DNA of 7,272 nt from Spirochaetales bacterium (GTDB taxonomy: Bacteria > Spirochaetota > Spirochaetia > Sphaerochaetales > Sphaerochaetaceae), in assembly GCA_022771185.1 (NCBI GenBank), contig JALFCJ010000027.1:1-7272 (forward strand). Reading direction: 5' to 3'. This document shows, piece by piece, positions 1 through 6,783 of the stretch. The translations under genes and the position numbers were made by a program. How positions within the stretch are numbered: position 1 is the stretch's first letter; every line of letters begins with the position of its first letter. The notes below the pieces were generated by a model. That model worked only from the letters and a program-made list of their open reading frames with translations, did no database searches and was not told the origin of the DNA.

Positions 1-2
1 AT

Positions 3-125
3 GAAAACAATGTAGGTGTGGGACGCACCAAATTTAAGCGCGTGGAGATCCAGGAGGCAATAGATAAGGCGTTTGCAGACTCTGTTGCTATTGGTTCTGT
101 GAAACGTGAAGCTGACACCCTTTAG
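3..125 (+). CDS. C-terminal fragment of an unrecognised protein entering from the left edge
   Basis: An open frame runs from the window edge to a TAG stop at 123-125 and gives about 40 residues. It includes the stretch VGVGRTKFKRVEIQEAIDKA and ends in VKREADTL. The composition is that of a real soluble protein: alternating charged and hydrophobic residues, a predicted amphipathic helix around QEAIDKAFADSVAIG, and no rare-codon clusters. I do not recognise the family from this tail. It converges on the minus-strand gene that stops at 138, leaving only 12 nt between the two stop codons. A 5-bp hairpin (CACCC/GGGTG, 116-129) covers the stop but has no T-run on either strand, so it is not a convincing terminator. 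Confidence 0.6.
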   Translation, partial: ENNVGVGRTKFKRVEIQEAIDKAFADSVAIGSVKREADTL

Positions 126-137
126 GGTGGCGGTAGT

Positions 138-872
138 TCACTCTAATACGTCATCATCTAGGAAGGAGAATGTATTCAGGGAATCTCTTGCATACTCTAT
201 GGCTTCTTCTTTTCTTCCTAGGGCCTCGAGACACTTGATACGGTACATAACGCAATTTCTATCTCTATTTATTATGTCCAAAACTTCCAGTTCTCTTTCA
301 TACTGTTTTCTATGATGATAAACTGTGGCGAGCATAAGAATACAGGATTGAGAGTATATAACTCCATTAATCCTTACCAAGAACTCTTCAAGCTTGTTAT
401 AATCTTCTTCCGTTCCTTCAATAGAAGAAAAGATTGAAGCAGCCTGCATGAAGATATCTGAAACAGTTTCGTGATATTCCCTTAGTCCGTTTATAGCCTT
501 AGAGCTAGTAATTACAGAATATGTTTTGTCCCATACTCTCCTCTTTAATTCAGGGCTTATGAGATCTGTATCGACAGAGACAATGGATGCCAAGTTTTCC
601 CAAGGGTAACTAACGTCCGTATACGGGAAATCAAAATCTTCATATTCTTCATCAAAGGGATCAAATTCTTCAAAGGCATCAAGCGCAGAAGAAAGGGCTT
701 CTTTGACGCAGTCCTCTTTCAGCTCCTTTCTCTCTTCGCTATAGTTTTCGTAAACATAATCAACTATCAAGTCTTCCAAATATTCAGACTTACCCACTGC
801 TTCTTCGACGATGTTACGTAATTTATCTTCAGGAATACGATTAATGTATGTTTTGATTTTCTTTAAGTCCAT
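138..872 (-). CDS. Hypothetical acidic TPR-like protein
   Basis: A 244-residue soluble protein with no signal peptide or membrane segment; I do not recognise a named family. The N-terminal part (about 1-65) is helical and charged (MDLKKIKTYINRIPEDKLRN). Residues about 66-90 form a very acidic, aromatic linker (FEEFDPFDEEYEDFDFPYTD). The C-terminal half looks like helical repeats: about 174-201 and 208-233 have TPR-like spacing (LATVYHHRKQYERELEVLD; CLEALGRKEEAIEYARDSL). An adaptor or protein-binding role is a guess. I chose ATG at 872 over the in-frame GTG at 878 because a promoter-like element ends 6 nt before this ATG and neither start has a Shine-Dalgarno sequence. The gene lies 43 nt after the cls stop on the same strand, so read-through from the queH-cls operon is also possible. 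Confidence 0.8.
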   Translation of the reverse strand: MDLKKIKTYINRIPEDKLRNIVEEAVGKSEYLEDLIVDYVYENYSEERKELKEDCVKEALSSALDAFEEFDPFDEEYEDFDFPYTDVSYPWENLASIVSVDTDLISPELKRRVWDKTYSVITSSKAINGLREYHETVSDIFMQAASIFSSIEGTEEDYNKLEEFLVRINGVIYSQSCILMLATVYHHRKQYERELEVLDIINRDRNCVMYRIKCLEALGRKEEAIEYARDSLNTFSFLDDDVLE

Positions 873-878
873 AGCCAC

Positions 879-907
879 AAGTTACGGAAAAAAGATGGTT
901 TCTTCAA
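879..907 (-). promoter_or_regulatory. Candidate promoter of the TPR-like hypothetical gene, close to the start codon
   Basis: On the minus strand, TTGAAG (907-902) and TAACTT (884-879) are separated by exactly 17 nt. The -10-like box ends 6 nt before the ATG at 872, so transcription would begin at or next to the start codon. The -10 is weak (T, A and final T match the consensus). The -35 is identical to that of the patatin gene. Confidence 0.35.
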
Positions 908-915
908 CATTAACT

Positions 916-2442
916 TTAGAATAATGGTGACATTATTCTTGCGGCTCCCCTATACACACGTCTATAGAGTGGAAGTTTACCTTCGTCGCCCACATGTATC
1001 TCCTGACAAAGCTGGAGAGTATTCTCGAAGTTAGTCTTTAGGTCCCCTATAACAGAGGATCGGAAGAACAATACGCTAAGCTCAAAGTGAAGATAGAAAG
1101 ACCTATAGTCTAAGTTTGTGGTTCCTACTACAGCTATATCATCGTCAGAGATAAAGTTCTTTGAGTGAATGAAGCCAGGAGTAAACTCATAGATCTTTAC
1201 TCCAGCCTTCAGCAATGGCTCGTAGTTTGATCTTGTAACCTCAAAGACACTCTTCTTATCTGGGTAGTGCGGTGTGATTATCCTGACGTCAACACCGCTC
1301 TTTGCAGCAATCTTGAGGGCAGCCTCCATAGGCTCGTCAAGAATAAGGTAAGGCGTAGTGATCCACACATACTTCTTGGCATTGTTGATGATCTGGAGGT
1401 ATGTATCTTCGGCAATAGTATTGTCATCAAGAGGGCTGTCATCGAAGGCTTGTACAAAGCCGTCGTCCCTTCCCTTTACTGTAGGAAGAAACTTATCCAA
1501 AGAATCCCACTCCTTTGTAAGGCAGTCCCAGTTACGAAGGAACATCAAGGTAAAGTTCCAACAGGCAGAGCCAGTAAGCCTTATGGCGTCATCTTTCCAG
1601 TATCCGAACTTCACAATATCGTTAGAATACTCATCAGCCAGGTTTACTCCTCCTGTGTAGCAGATGTTTCCATCAATATCGAAAATCTTTCTATGGTCTC
1701 TGAAGTTTAGTCTGGGATTAATATGGAACTTGATCTTATTGAAGGCTATGGCTTTAATTCCATAGCTCTGTAATATCTTTTCATATCCCCTGGGGAGAAC
1801 GTTGATAGAGCCCATATCATCAAATACAACCCTAACGTCAACTCCTTCTTTTACTTTCTCTTTCAATACATCAAGTATCCTATTCCACCACTTTCCTTGG
1901 TCAATAATGAAATACTCCACAAAGATAAACTTCTTTGCTTTCTTAACGTTCTCCAAGAGATCCGGGAAGAAATCTGCACCACGGTCAAAGTATTTGACTT
2001 CAGTGTTTTTCCATACACTGAAACCTGTAACATTCTTTACATACTGGCTCTGCTTTTTAAATACCGGTGAAATCTCACAAAGCTCTTTGTCTGCATTTTC
2101 AAGGCTGAATGCAGTCTCATCTGGCTGTCTTTTCTTAAAGTCTGCAACCTTCTTCTCAGATAGGGCACCTATCTTTTTGTTAGAGAACAAGAGATACAAT
2201 ACGCCACCAAGGAACGGGAATATGATCAAGACAAACATCCATATCAAACGGTATGCATTGTTCTCTTTGTGTGTGATAATTATTACTGCCATCACAATAG
2301 ATAAGCAAATGAAGAAGAGATAGTAGGCTTTCGAAACAGCAGACCACAGCACCAAGACAGCCAGGCCCACAAATTGAAGACCGAAGATCAAGAGCATCCA
2401 GAACATTCGTGATGTAAATATCTTATATAGCTTTTTAATCAT
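916..2442 (-). CDS. cls: Cardiolipin synthase (phospholipase D superfamily)
   Basis: A 508-residue integral membrane enzyme that joins two phosphatidylglycerol molecules into cardiolipin plus glycerol at the inner membrane. Three hydrophobic segments sit at about 14-34, 39-56 and 68-86, the last resembling the PLDc_N signature (LIWMFVLIIFPFLGGVLYLL). Both HKD motifs are intact: HRKIFDID (H250, K252, D257), followed by GNICYTGGVNLADEY, and HSKNFISD (H426, K428, D433), followed by the typical TTNLDYRSF. The length is normal for the family. The frame stays open back to 2532, but ATG at 2442 is the right start. It is preceded by a strong purine-rich Shine-Dalgarno (AAGGAAAGGAAG), the protein then begins MIKKLYKIF just before the first membrane helix, and the ATG lies inside the last codons of queH (ATGATTAA, 8-nt overlap). 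This suggests translational coupling. The gene probably depends on the queH promoter. Confidence 0.95.
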   Translation of the reverse strand: MIKKLYKIFTSRMFWMLLIFGLQFVGLAVLVLWSAVSKAYYLFFICLSIVMAVIIITHKENNAYRLIWMFVLIIFPFLGGVLYLLFSNKKIGALSEKKVADFKKRQPDETAFSLENADKELCEISPVFKKQSQYVKNVTGFSVWKNTEVKYFDRGADFFPDLLENVKKAKKFIFVEYFIIDQGKWWNRILDVLKEKVKEGVDVRVVFDDMGSINVLPRGYEKILQSYGIKAIAFNKIKFHINPRLNFRDHRKIFDIDGNICYTGGVNLADEYSNDIVKFGYWKDDAIRLTGSACWNFTLMFLRNWDCLTKEWDSLDKFLPTVKGRDDGFVQAFDDSPLDDNTIAEDTYLQIINNAKKYVWITTPYLILDEPMEAALKIAAKSGVDVRIITPHYPDKKSVFEVTRSNYEPLLKAGVKIYEFTPGFIHSKNFISDDDIAVVGTTNLDYRSFYLHFELSVLFFRSSVIGDLKTNFENTLQLCQEIHVGDEGKLPLYRRVYRGAARIMSPLF

Positions 2443-2983
2443 CTTCCTTTCCTTTACTGAACTCACAGCCACAATAGACTTGCCTATATAACCCCATTTC
2501 TTTCGATATTCTGCAGGACTCAGAGAAGCCATCCTTCTTCTTGAAATCTATAGCCTCAAATCCTTCCAAGTCCTCTCCCTCGTGAAAGATTGTCTTGCTA
2601 TTTTTGAATCTGGACACAGTAAGGGTAGTACAGAAAGATGGAATTCCAAGTTCCTTGGCCTTGTCTCTGGTTCTAAGAAGATTATATCTAAAACACCTCT
2701 GGCATCTCTTCCCATGCTCAGGTTCATTCTCCAGCCCTTTCACCCACTCTCTCCAAGCACTGTGATTATATTCATCTTTGATTACTTCCAGATGATAGAA
2801 TGCAGCCACTGTCAAAAGAGTGTCGTACCTCTTTTCAAACTCTTCCATCGGCCAAATATTTGAGTCTGAAAAAAACAACACAGGACTCCACCCCTCATCT
2901 AAGAGGCGCTTAATACTTGATGTGGCGCATGGCCCACAGCAGACATGGACTAGTATCTTTTTATCTTCGTTTTCTCTACCCAT
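2435..2983 (-). CDS. queH: Epoxyqueuosine reductase QueH
   Basis: A 182-residue cytosolic enzyme of the QueH family (former DUF208). It reduces epoxyqueuosine to queuosine in the wobble position of GUN-anticodon tRNAs, replacing the unrelated cobalamin enzyme QueG. The cysteine signature is complete: VHVCCGPC near the N-terminus (C15, C16, C19), EPEHGKRCQRCFRYNLLRT (C94, C97), the FCTTLTVSRFKNS block, the DFKKKDGFSESCRIS block, and the C-terminal LYRQVYCGCEFS (C171, C173). These cysteines hold the metal centres known for the family. I chose ATG at 2983 because it puts a normal short N-terminus before the CCGPC motif; extending to GTG 3022 adds an odd hydrophobic stretch. No Shine-Dalgarno precedes this ATG, but a promoter-like -10 lies 7 nt upstream. 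It is the first gene of an apparent queH-cls operon and is divergent from the TPR membrane gene. Confidence 0.95.
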   Translation of the reverse strand: MGRENEDKKILVHVCCGPCATSSIKRLLDEGWSPVLFFSDSNIWPMEEFEKRYDTLLTVAAFYHLEVIKDEYNHSAWREWVKGLENEPEHGKRCQRCFRYNLLRTRDKAKELGIPSFCTTLTVSRFKNSKTIFHEGEDLEGFEAIDFKKKDGFSESCRISKEMGLYRQVYCGCEFSKGKEDD

Positions 2984-2990
2984 CAAAAGA

Positions 2991-3019
2991 AGTATAATCA
3001 TCAGAAGAGAAAACTCCAA
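2991..3019 (-). promoter_or_regulatory. Candidate promoter of queH-cls, adjacent to the start codon
   Basis: On the minus strand, TTGGAG (3019-3014), a 17-nt spacer, and TATACT (2996-2991; 5 of 6 to TATAAT). The box ends 7 nt before the queH ATG at 2983, placing the transcription start at the start codon and implying a leaderless message. It is back to back with the TPR gene promoter. Confidence 0.45.
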
Positions 3020-3063
3020 CACTAGAACAGATGTCTCTTTTTAGTGTCATTAGACAATCTTTG

Positions 3064-3092
3064 TTGTTTATCTCCGATTCTCTCATTATTAT
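3064..3092 (+). promoter_or_regulatory. Candidate promoter of the membrane TPR gene
   Basis: TTGTTT (3064-3069), a 17-nt spacer and TATTAT (3087-3092; 5 of 6 to TATAAT) lie upstream of the gene starting at 3125. The predicted leader is about 25 nt and carries a strong Shine-Dalgarno (GGGAGG, 3115-3120) 4 nt before the ATG. This is a conventional arrangement, unlike the neighbouring leaderless-type starts. Confidence 0.45.
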
Positions 3093-3124
3093 CATTAAAG
3101 AGATTTCTTTTTTTGGGAGGAAGT

Positions 3125-4216
3125 ATGGATAAAATAGAAAAAATCCGAAACATCAGGCAGAAAGCATTATTAGTTTGTATCATAGCAGGAGTCATATTCC
3201 TCATGCAGCCTACACTTCCCAGGGCCCTTCCTATCGTTTTCTTCTCCATTGCCCTTGTATTGGTAATATGGAATAGTATCGGAACCTTTTTCTATGGAAA
3301 GGCGGCAAAGCTTCTCCAAGAGAAGACAAACGCTTCCTACGAGAAGGCAATGCCTTATTTCGATAAGGCCATCAAGTGGGGAGTAAACGAAAACTGCCAG
3401 ATAGCGGCAGGAACATTGATGCTGCAACATGGAGACATGGAGAAAGGAAGAGAGATTCTGGAACATTTATCTAAAGGAAATAATCCTAAGACGAAGGATG
3501 CATCAAAAATATCATTATCCATGTACTGGTGGATGAAAGGAGACCTTGATAAAGCAATCGAACTATCAGAGAAAGCTCTCGAGAATGGATGCAGAGACAA
3601 GAACCTATATGTGAACCTATGTACTTATCTATTGGAGAAAGGAGATTACAAAGAATATAGGAAGTACATTAAAGACTGCAACGATAAATCTCTGGCTACT
3701 CCTGCAATCCTCGATCTTGAGGCAGCCTACTATATGATACAGAAAGATTGGAAGAAGGCTGGAACATACCTCACTTCCCTCTTTGAAAAGACAACGCCAG
3801 CATATAAAGACCCATACCTTCATAAAGCAATGCTCTCTCTCCACTATGGAGACTGGGAAGGTGCAGTAAAGGCTCTTTCTGAGATAAAGAATATGTGTAC
3901 TGAGTCCAACACTTCCGTATATACGATCGATGAAATAGAAACCCTCATATCATTAATAAAAGATGAAGACACTAGATGGGGCATGCTTGAAGTCGTTGAT
4001 AATACTCCTGAAGTATTGATCAAAGGTGATATGCCTAAAGTAAAGAAAGGTGTAAAGAAGCCTGAAACTCCTTTTATGCCATCTTTCAGCGAGGAAGCGT
4101 TCGATCCTACCTCAACTTCTATATCAGAAGATGAAGAGAGTGAAGACGACGAGAGAGATGTAGACACATCCCTCAACGATGACGACGAAGAGTGGATAAG
4201 GAAACACTCTAACTAA
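3125..4216 (+). CDS. Membrane-anchored TPR protein with acidic C-terminal tail
   Basis: A 363-residue protein of unknown specific role. Two hydrophobic segments (about 14-29 and 34-52) form a helical hairpin near the N-terminus, with the basic MDKIEKIRNIRQK preceding it, so the rest probably faces the cytoplasm. Residues about 70-255 are helical repeats of TPR type, for example LSMYWWMKGDLDKAIELSEKALENG at about 131-155 (motif core GDLDKAIELSEKAL), GDYKEYRKYI at 173-182 and GDWEGAVKAL at 242-251. The final 40 residues are low-complexity and strongly acidic (SISEDEESEDDERDVD). A scaffold role at the inner membrane is inference. I chose ATG at 3125 for its strong Shine-Dalgarno (GGGAGG, 4 nt upstream). 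The frame is open back to 3044, but that extension is an untranslated leader containing the likely promoter. It is divergent from queH and convergent with the patatin gene. Confidence 0.88.
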   Translation: MDKIEKIRNIRQKALLVCIIAGVIFLMQPTLPRALPIVFFSIALVLVIWNSIGTFFYGKAAKLLQEKTNASYEKAMPYFDKAIKWGVNENCQIAAGTLMLQHGDMEKGREILEHLSKGNNPKTKDASKISLSMYWWMKGDLDKAIELSEKALENGCRDKNLYVNLCTYLLEKGDYKEYRKYIKDCNDKSLATPAILDLEAAYYMIQKDWKKAGTYLTSLFEKTTPAYKDPYLHKAMLSLHYGDWEGAVKALSEIKNMCTESNTSVYTIDEIETLISLIKDEDTRWGMLEVVDNTPEVLIKGDMPKVKKGVKKPETPFMPSFSEEAFDPTSTSISEDEESEDDERDVDTSLNDDDEEWIRKHSN

Positions 4217-4224
4217 TAGAAATG

Positions 4225-4266
4225 AAAGGAGGACTAATAGATACTCTCTACTGTCCTCCTTTTTTC
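4225..4266. terminator. Intrinsic terminator shared by two convergent genes
   Basis: A 10-bp perfect stem AAAGGAGGAC (4225-4234) / GTCCTCCTTT (4253-4262) closes an 18-nt loop that can form an extra small TAGA/TCTA helix. On the plus strand it ends in a T-run (4260-4265), typical of a rho-independent terminator for the TPR membrane gene (stop at 4216). On the minus strand the 3' flank is TTTCATTTCTATTAG, also U-rich, so it may act in both directions for the patatin gene (stop at 4267). Confidence 0.9.
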
Positions 4267-6276
4267 TTACTTCGCTGTTGAGAAAGTAAGTGAAGCCACT
4301 ATGTGTCCAACATCTCCAGGGATTATCTCATAACCAACCCTAAAACGAAGAGGAAGTTTAATGAGCCCTATAAGAGAACATGTGGTCTTTATCTCTGCTC
4401 CTACACTTACGCCGATACTCTCCGATGAGAATAAAGATGAAGTATAAATACCGAGAGAAGGATTCTCAAAGATCAAGAACTCTCCGAATGTAGGATCAAA
4501 AGGCAATTTGTATGATGCATCTGCATTAAGAAATACGTTAAAGAGAGAGCTATCTGTATATAGGCCTGTTGCACCATAGCTTGTATCGAATCCAATATAT
4601 CCATCAGAAATAAACCTAGGGACACTTCCTCTTCCATCTACATTGATTCTAGCTGTAGCATCTATACCAACGATAAAAGAAGCAGAAGAATCTGATTCAA
4701 CACTTATTCCCCCCTCTACATAGTTCTTATTTTCCTCAAAAGCGATAGTCTCGGCTGTCATCATATAGCCAAGCTTTCCTCCCACAATAAAGTAAGGGAC
4801 AGAATATGAACCTTTGACGAAAGAAGAGAGAACCAAACCTGTTCCAAGGTTATTGCTTCCATCCTTATAATACTCGAATGCCTGATGAACGCTTACACTT
4901 GCTTTTTCACCATTGTATAAAAAGAGGTCAATGGATTCACGTCCGAAGACTTGGGCATTAAAACCACCTGAGTTACCTCGGAAGGCATCAAAATAGCCTT
5001 CTAATTTTATTCTCGCATTGGTAAATGGATAGAATGATATCTCAGCTCCAAGTGTAGTAAAACCACCTGTAGAAGAAAGGTTCTGGGTATCTGAACCAAA
5101 ACCGAAGGTTGCAGCCATATCCCAGTTGCCCAGGAGAACTCTGTACTTTAGGCCGGTAATCATGGAGTTTTTCAAATAATAAGAGTCAAAACCACTGAAG
5201 TTAACTCCTAACATTTGTGAAAAGGATGTAGCCTTCAACCTGCCAAAGAAGTGAATGTTATCTCTTGTTTCATGGATTCTAGAAGCAATCTCCTGGCTAC
5301 GCTCCTCTGTTATTGTCCTATGACCTTTATAGAGCTTATCCAGCTCTTCTGCTTCCAGGGCTGTGCATGCATATCCTATGTCAGCCATAGTGGCAGCATC
5401 CTTGAATGCCATGAAAGAGAACTGCTCTACTGCGCATCTGATCCAAATCAAGTCTGTATACTTCTTCAGATCTCTTGAAGCATTCTGCCTCTTCCCGATA
5501 TCGAAGGAAGAGTTAAGAATCGTTACAGGGTTGATAAGGTTCATAGTATCTGCATCATAGAAAGTGGTAGAGAGAATGACGGTATCTGTATACTCATAAG
5601 CGGCATCTATTGGGGCGAGGGATATTACACCTCCGTCAACCAATAAGTGTCCGTTATATTTATAAGGACTAAAGTATACTGGAAGCGCAAAGGAACCGAT
5701 AAGGACATCTGTAAATGGTCCCTCTGTTATTCTCACTTCCCTCTTGGACACTAGGTCATCAAATACTACCATGACAGGAATATCTGTCTCTTCCATTCTA
5801 TAGTCTTCACCAACTATATAATCGATGAGAGCCTTGAATCCTGAAGGATCGAGGAATCCTCCGTTAGAAGGAAGAGTTAATGCAAAGTATGACGAGATAT
5901 CACCAACACGAAGTATTTCTTCTATCTGATCGGGAGTAATACCCGCAGCATAGAGCATACCTATAATAGAGCCCATGGAGTTGGAGACTATGAAGTCTGG
6001 AACAATACCATGTTCATCCAAGTATCTTAGTACACCTATATGGGCGCAGGCTCTTGCACTACCTCCTGTGAGGACCAGGCCTATAGGGTCTCTCTTTCCT
6101 TCTGTGCGCTGAAGAATTCTCTCTCTGAAAGCCTCATCTCCATATGTCACTGGGATATCTGAGATAAGGATTTCTCTTAGAAATTCATCGTTCTCCACAG
6201 CAGTTTCCAAGTCTGTAGCAAATATAGGAAGGCATAGCGCCAATATAAGGATCAAAACAAAGAGTATCTTCTTCAT
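4267..6276 (-). CDS. Secreted patatin-like phospholipase with C-terminal beta-barrel (type Vd-like)
   Basis: A 669-residue exported lipid acyl hydrolase. Residues 1-20 are a classic signal peptide (MKKILFVLILILALCLPIFA, cut before TDL). The patatin domain spans about 63-340. It has the oxyanion glycine loop GLVLTGGSARACAHIGVL (66-83), a nucleophile elbow SNSMG with Ser100, and the catalytic Asp214 in LLVDGG followed by VISLAPIDAA. From about 355 to the end the sequence alternates polar and hydrophobic/aromatic residues in Gly- and Ser-rich strands (TGLKYRVLLGNWDMAATFGF, YFIVGGKLGYMM, LRFRVGYEI). This is typical of an outer-membrane barrel, as in the PlpD/FplA patatin autotransporters. I see no clear POTRA domain between the two parts, only a helical linker (about 285-345). 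The first glycine of GxSxG is Ser98. The ATG at 6276 is fixed by the signal peptide; it lacks a Shine-Dalgarno, and a -10-like box lies 6 nt upstream. Confidence 0.9.
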   Translation of the reverse strand: MKKILFVLILILALCLPIFATDLETAVENDEFLREILISDIPVTYGDEAFRERILQRTEGKRDPIGLVLTGGSARACAHIGVLRYLDEHGIVPDFIVSNSMGSIIGMLYAAGITPDQIEEILRVGDISSYFALTLPSNGGFLDPSGFKALIDYIVGEDYRMEETDIPVMVVFDDLVSKREVRITEGPFTDVLIGSFALPVYFSPYKYNGHLLVDGGVISLAPIDAAYEYTDTVILSTTFYDADTMNLINPVTILNSSFDIGKRQNASRDLKKYTDLIWIRCAVEQFSFMAFKDAATMADIGYACTALEAEELDKLYKGHRTITEERSQEIASRIHETRDNIHFFGRLKATSFSQMLGVNFSGFDSYYLKNSMITGLKYRVLLGNWDMAATFGFGSDTQNLSSTGGFTTLGAEISFYPFTNARIKLEGYFDAFRGNSGGFNAQVFGRESIDLFLYNGEKASVSVHQAFEYYKDGSNNLGTGLVLSSFVKGSYSVPYFIVGGKLGYMMTAETIAFEENKNYVEGGISVESDSSASFIVGIDATARINVDGRGSVPRFISDGYIGFDTSYGATGLYTDSSLFNVFLNADASYKLPFDPTFGEFLIFENPSLGIYTSSLFSSESIGVSVGAEIKTTCSLIGLIKLPLRFRVGYEIIPGDVGHIVASLTFSTAK

Positions 6277-6282
6277 AACTAG

Positions 6283-6311
6283 AGTTTACAGTTGTTTTCA
6301 AAACCCTTCAA
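6283..6311 (-). promoter_or_regulatory. Candidate promoter of the patatin gene, adjacent to the start codon
   Basis: On the minus strand, TTGAAG (6311-6306), a 17-nt spacer and TAAACT (6288-6283; 4 of 6 to TATAAT). The box ends 6 nt before the ATG at 6276. With no Shine-Dalgarno in the ten bases before the ATG (AACTCTAGTT), a leaderless transcript is predicted. Confidence 0.45.
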
Positions 6312-6318
6312 TGTCACC

Positions 6319-6348
6319 TTGATGAAGTGTGCAAAATTCTGTTATGAT
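6319..6348 (+). promoter_or_regulatory. Promoter of tRNA-Leu
   Basis: TTGATG (6319-6324; 4 of 6 to TTGACA), an 18-nt spacer and TATGAT (6343-6348; 5 of 6 to TATAAT). The expected start near 6355 leaves a 5' leader of only a few nucleotides before the tRNA at 6359. It fires away from the patatin promoter, with 7 nt between the two -35 boxes. Confidence 0.55.
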
Positions 6349-6358
6349 TCTCTAGAAC

Positions 6359-6442
6359 GGCGTGATGGCGGAATTGGTAGACGCAGTAGACTCAAAATCT
6401 GCCGGGAGCAATCCCTTGTGGGTTCGATTCCCACTCGCGCTA
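6359..6442 (+). tRNA. tRNA-Leu, anticodon CAA (reads UUG)
   Basis: A full 84-nt class II cloverleaf. Acceptor GGCGTGA pairs with TCGCGCT (6435-6441), with discriminator A at 6442 as expected for leucine. The D-stem is GCG/CGC (6368-6370 with 6382-6384) around a GG-containing loop. The anticodon stem is GTAGA/TCTGC with loop CTCAAAA and anticodon CAA at 6393-6395. The long variable arm is GGGA-GCAA-TCCC. The T-stem is GTGGG/CCCAC with loop TTCGATT. The first acceptor pair would be G1-U72, a wobble, and U5-G68 is another wobble. No CCA is encoded (TAG follows), so it must be added after transcription. It is a single-gene unit with its own promoter and terminator. Confidence 0.97.
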
Positions 6443-6451
6443 TAGTACGAT

Positions 6452-6488
6452 AATCGACATTTTGTAAAAAGCAAAGTGTCGATTTTTA
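6452..6488 (+). terminator. Intrinsic terminator of tRNA-Leu
   Basis: A 13-bp stem, AATCGACATTTTG (6452-6464) with CAAAGTGTCGATT (6472-6484) and one G-U pair, closes a 7-nt loop (TAAAAAG) and runs into TTTTT at 6483-6487. It lies 10 nt after the tRNA 3' end. Confidence 0.88.
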
Positions 6489-6490
6489 TT

Positions 6491-6783
6491 TGCTCTCTCT
6501 CAATACAAGAAATAACCCAAACTCATAAATATAAACAAAAACTACTTCATCGACATTTTTGTCTTTTAATTCTACTAAAAGAAGTATCTTTAAATTAAAT
6601 TCTTTCTAAGTATTCTACATGAACTTGTCCAGTACAGGATTTCTATGCCCACCAGCGTTGATATGTAAGCAGAAATAATCTTTTCATATTACTCCAACAA
6701 AAATATACCCCTATTTCAAGCGTCGCTTGCTTACTCTTTCATGGTAAAAAATAATCTACTCATTTGACATTATAAACAACGAA
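6491..6783. other. AT-rich stretch without a recognisable gene
   Basis: No reading frame longer than a few dozen codons and no similarity I can name on either strand. It contains a near-copy of the tRNA terminator arm (ATCGACATTTTTGT at 6549-6562), a weak AT-rich hairpin around 6562-6582, and a perfect palindrome CAAGCG-T-CGCTTG at 6717-6729. It probably is degraded accessory DNA between the tRNA and the brnT remnant. Confidence 0.6.

Noticed and set aside
116..129. CACCC-TTTA-GGGTG hairpin as a terminator between the two convergent genes at the left edge
   Set aside because: The stem is only 5 bp and no T-run follows on either strand.
2443..2532. A 30-residue N-terminal extension of cardiolipin synthase starting at ATG 2532
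   Set aside because: It lies wholly within the conserved queH coding region in another frame, and the internal ATG at 2442 has a strong Shine-Dalgarno and a normal family N-terminus.
2984..3022. A longer QueH starting at GTG 3022
   Set aside because: It adds 13 mostly hydrophobic residues not usual in the family, has no Shine-Dalgarno, and would cover the candidate promoter.
3044..3124. A 27-residue extension of the TPR membrane protein
   Set aside because: ATG 3125 has a clear GGGAGG Shine-Dalgarno, and the upstream part holds the likely promoter.
6232..6276. A lipoprotein signal (Cys15 after LAL) in the patatin protein
   Set aside because: Leucine directly before the cysteine does not fit a lipobox, even a relaxed spirochaete one; a type I cut after FA20 fits better.
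6643..6687. A minus-strand 14-codon small ORF with GGAG upstream
   Set aside because: It is too short to separate from chance, has no recognisable product, and lies in degraded AT-rich DNA.
6764..6769. A perfect TTGACA as the -35 of brnT
   Set aside because: No -10-like sequence lies 16-18 nt downstream, and the coding region already begins there.
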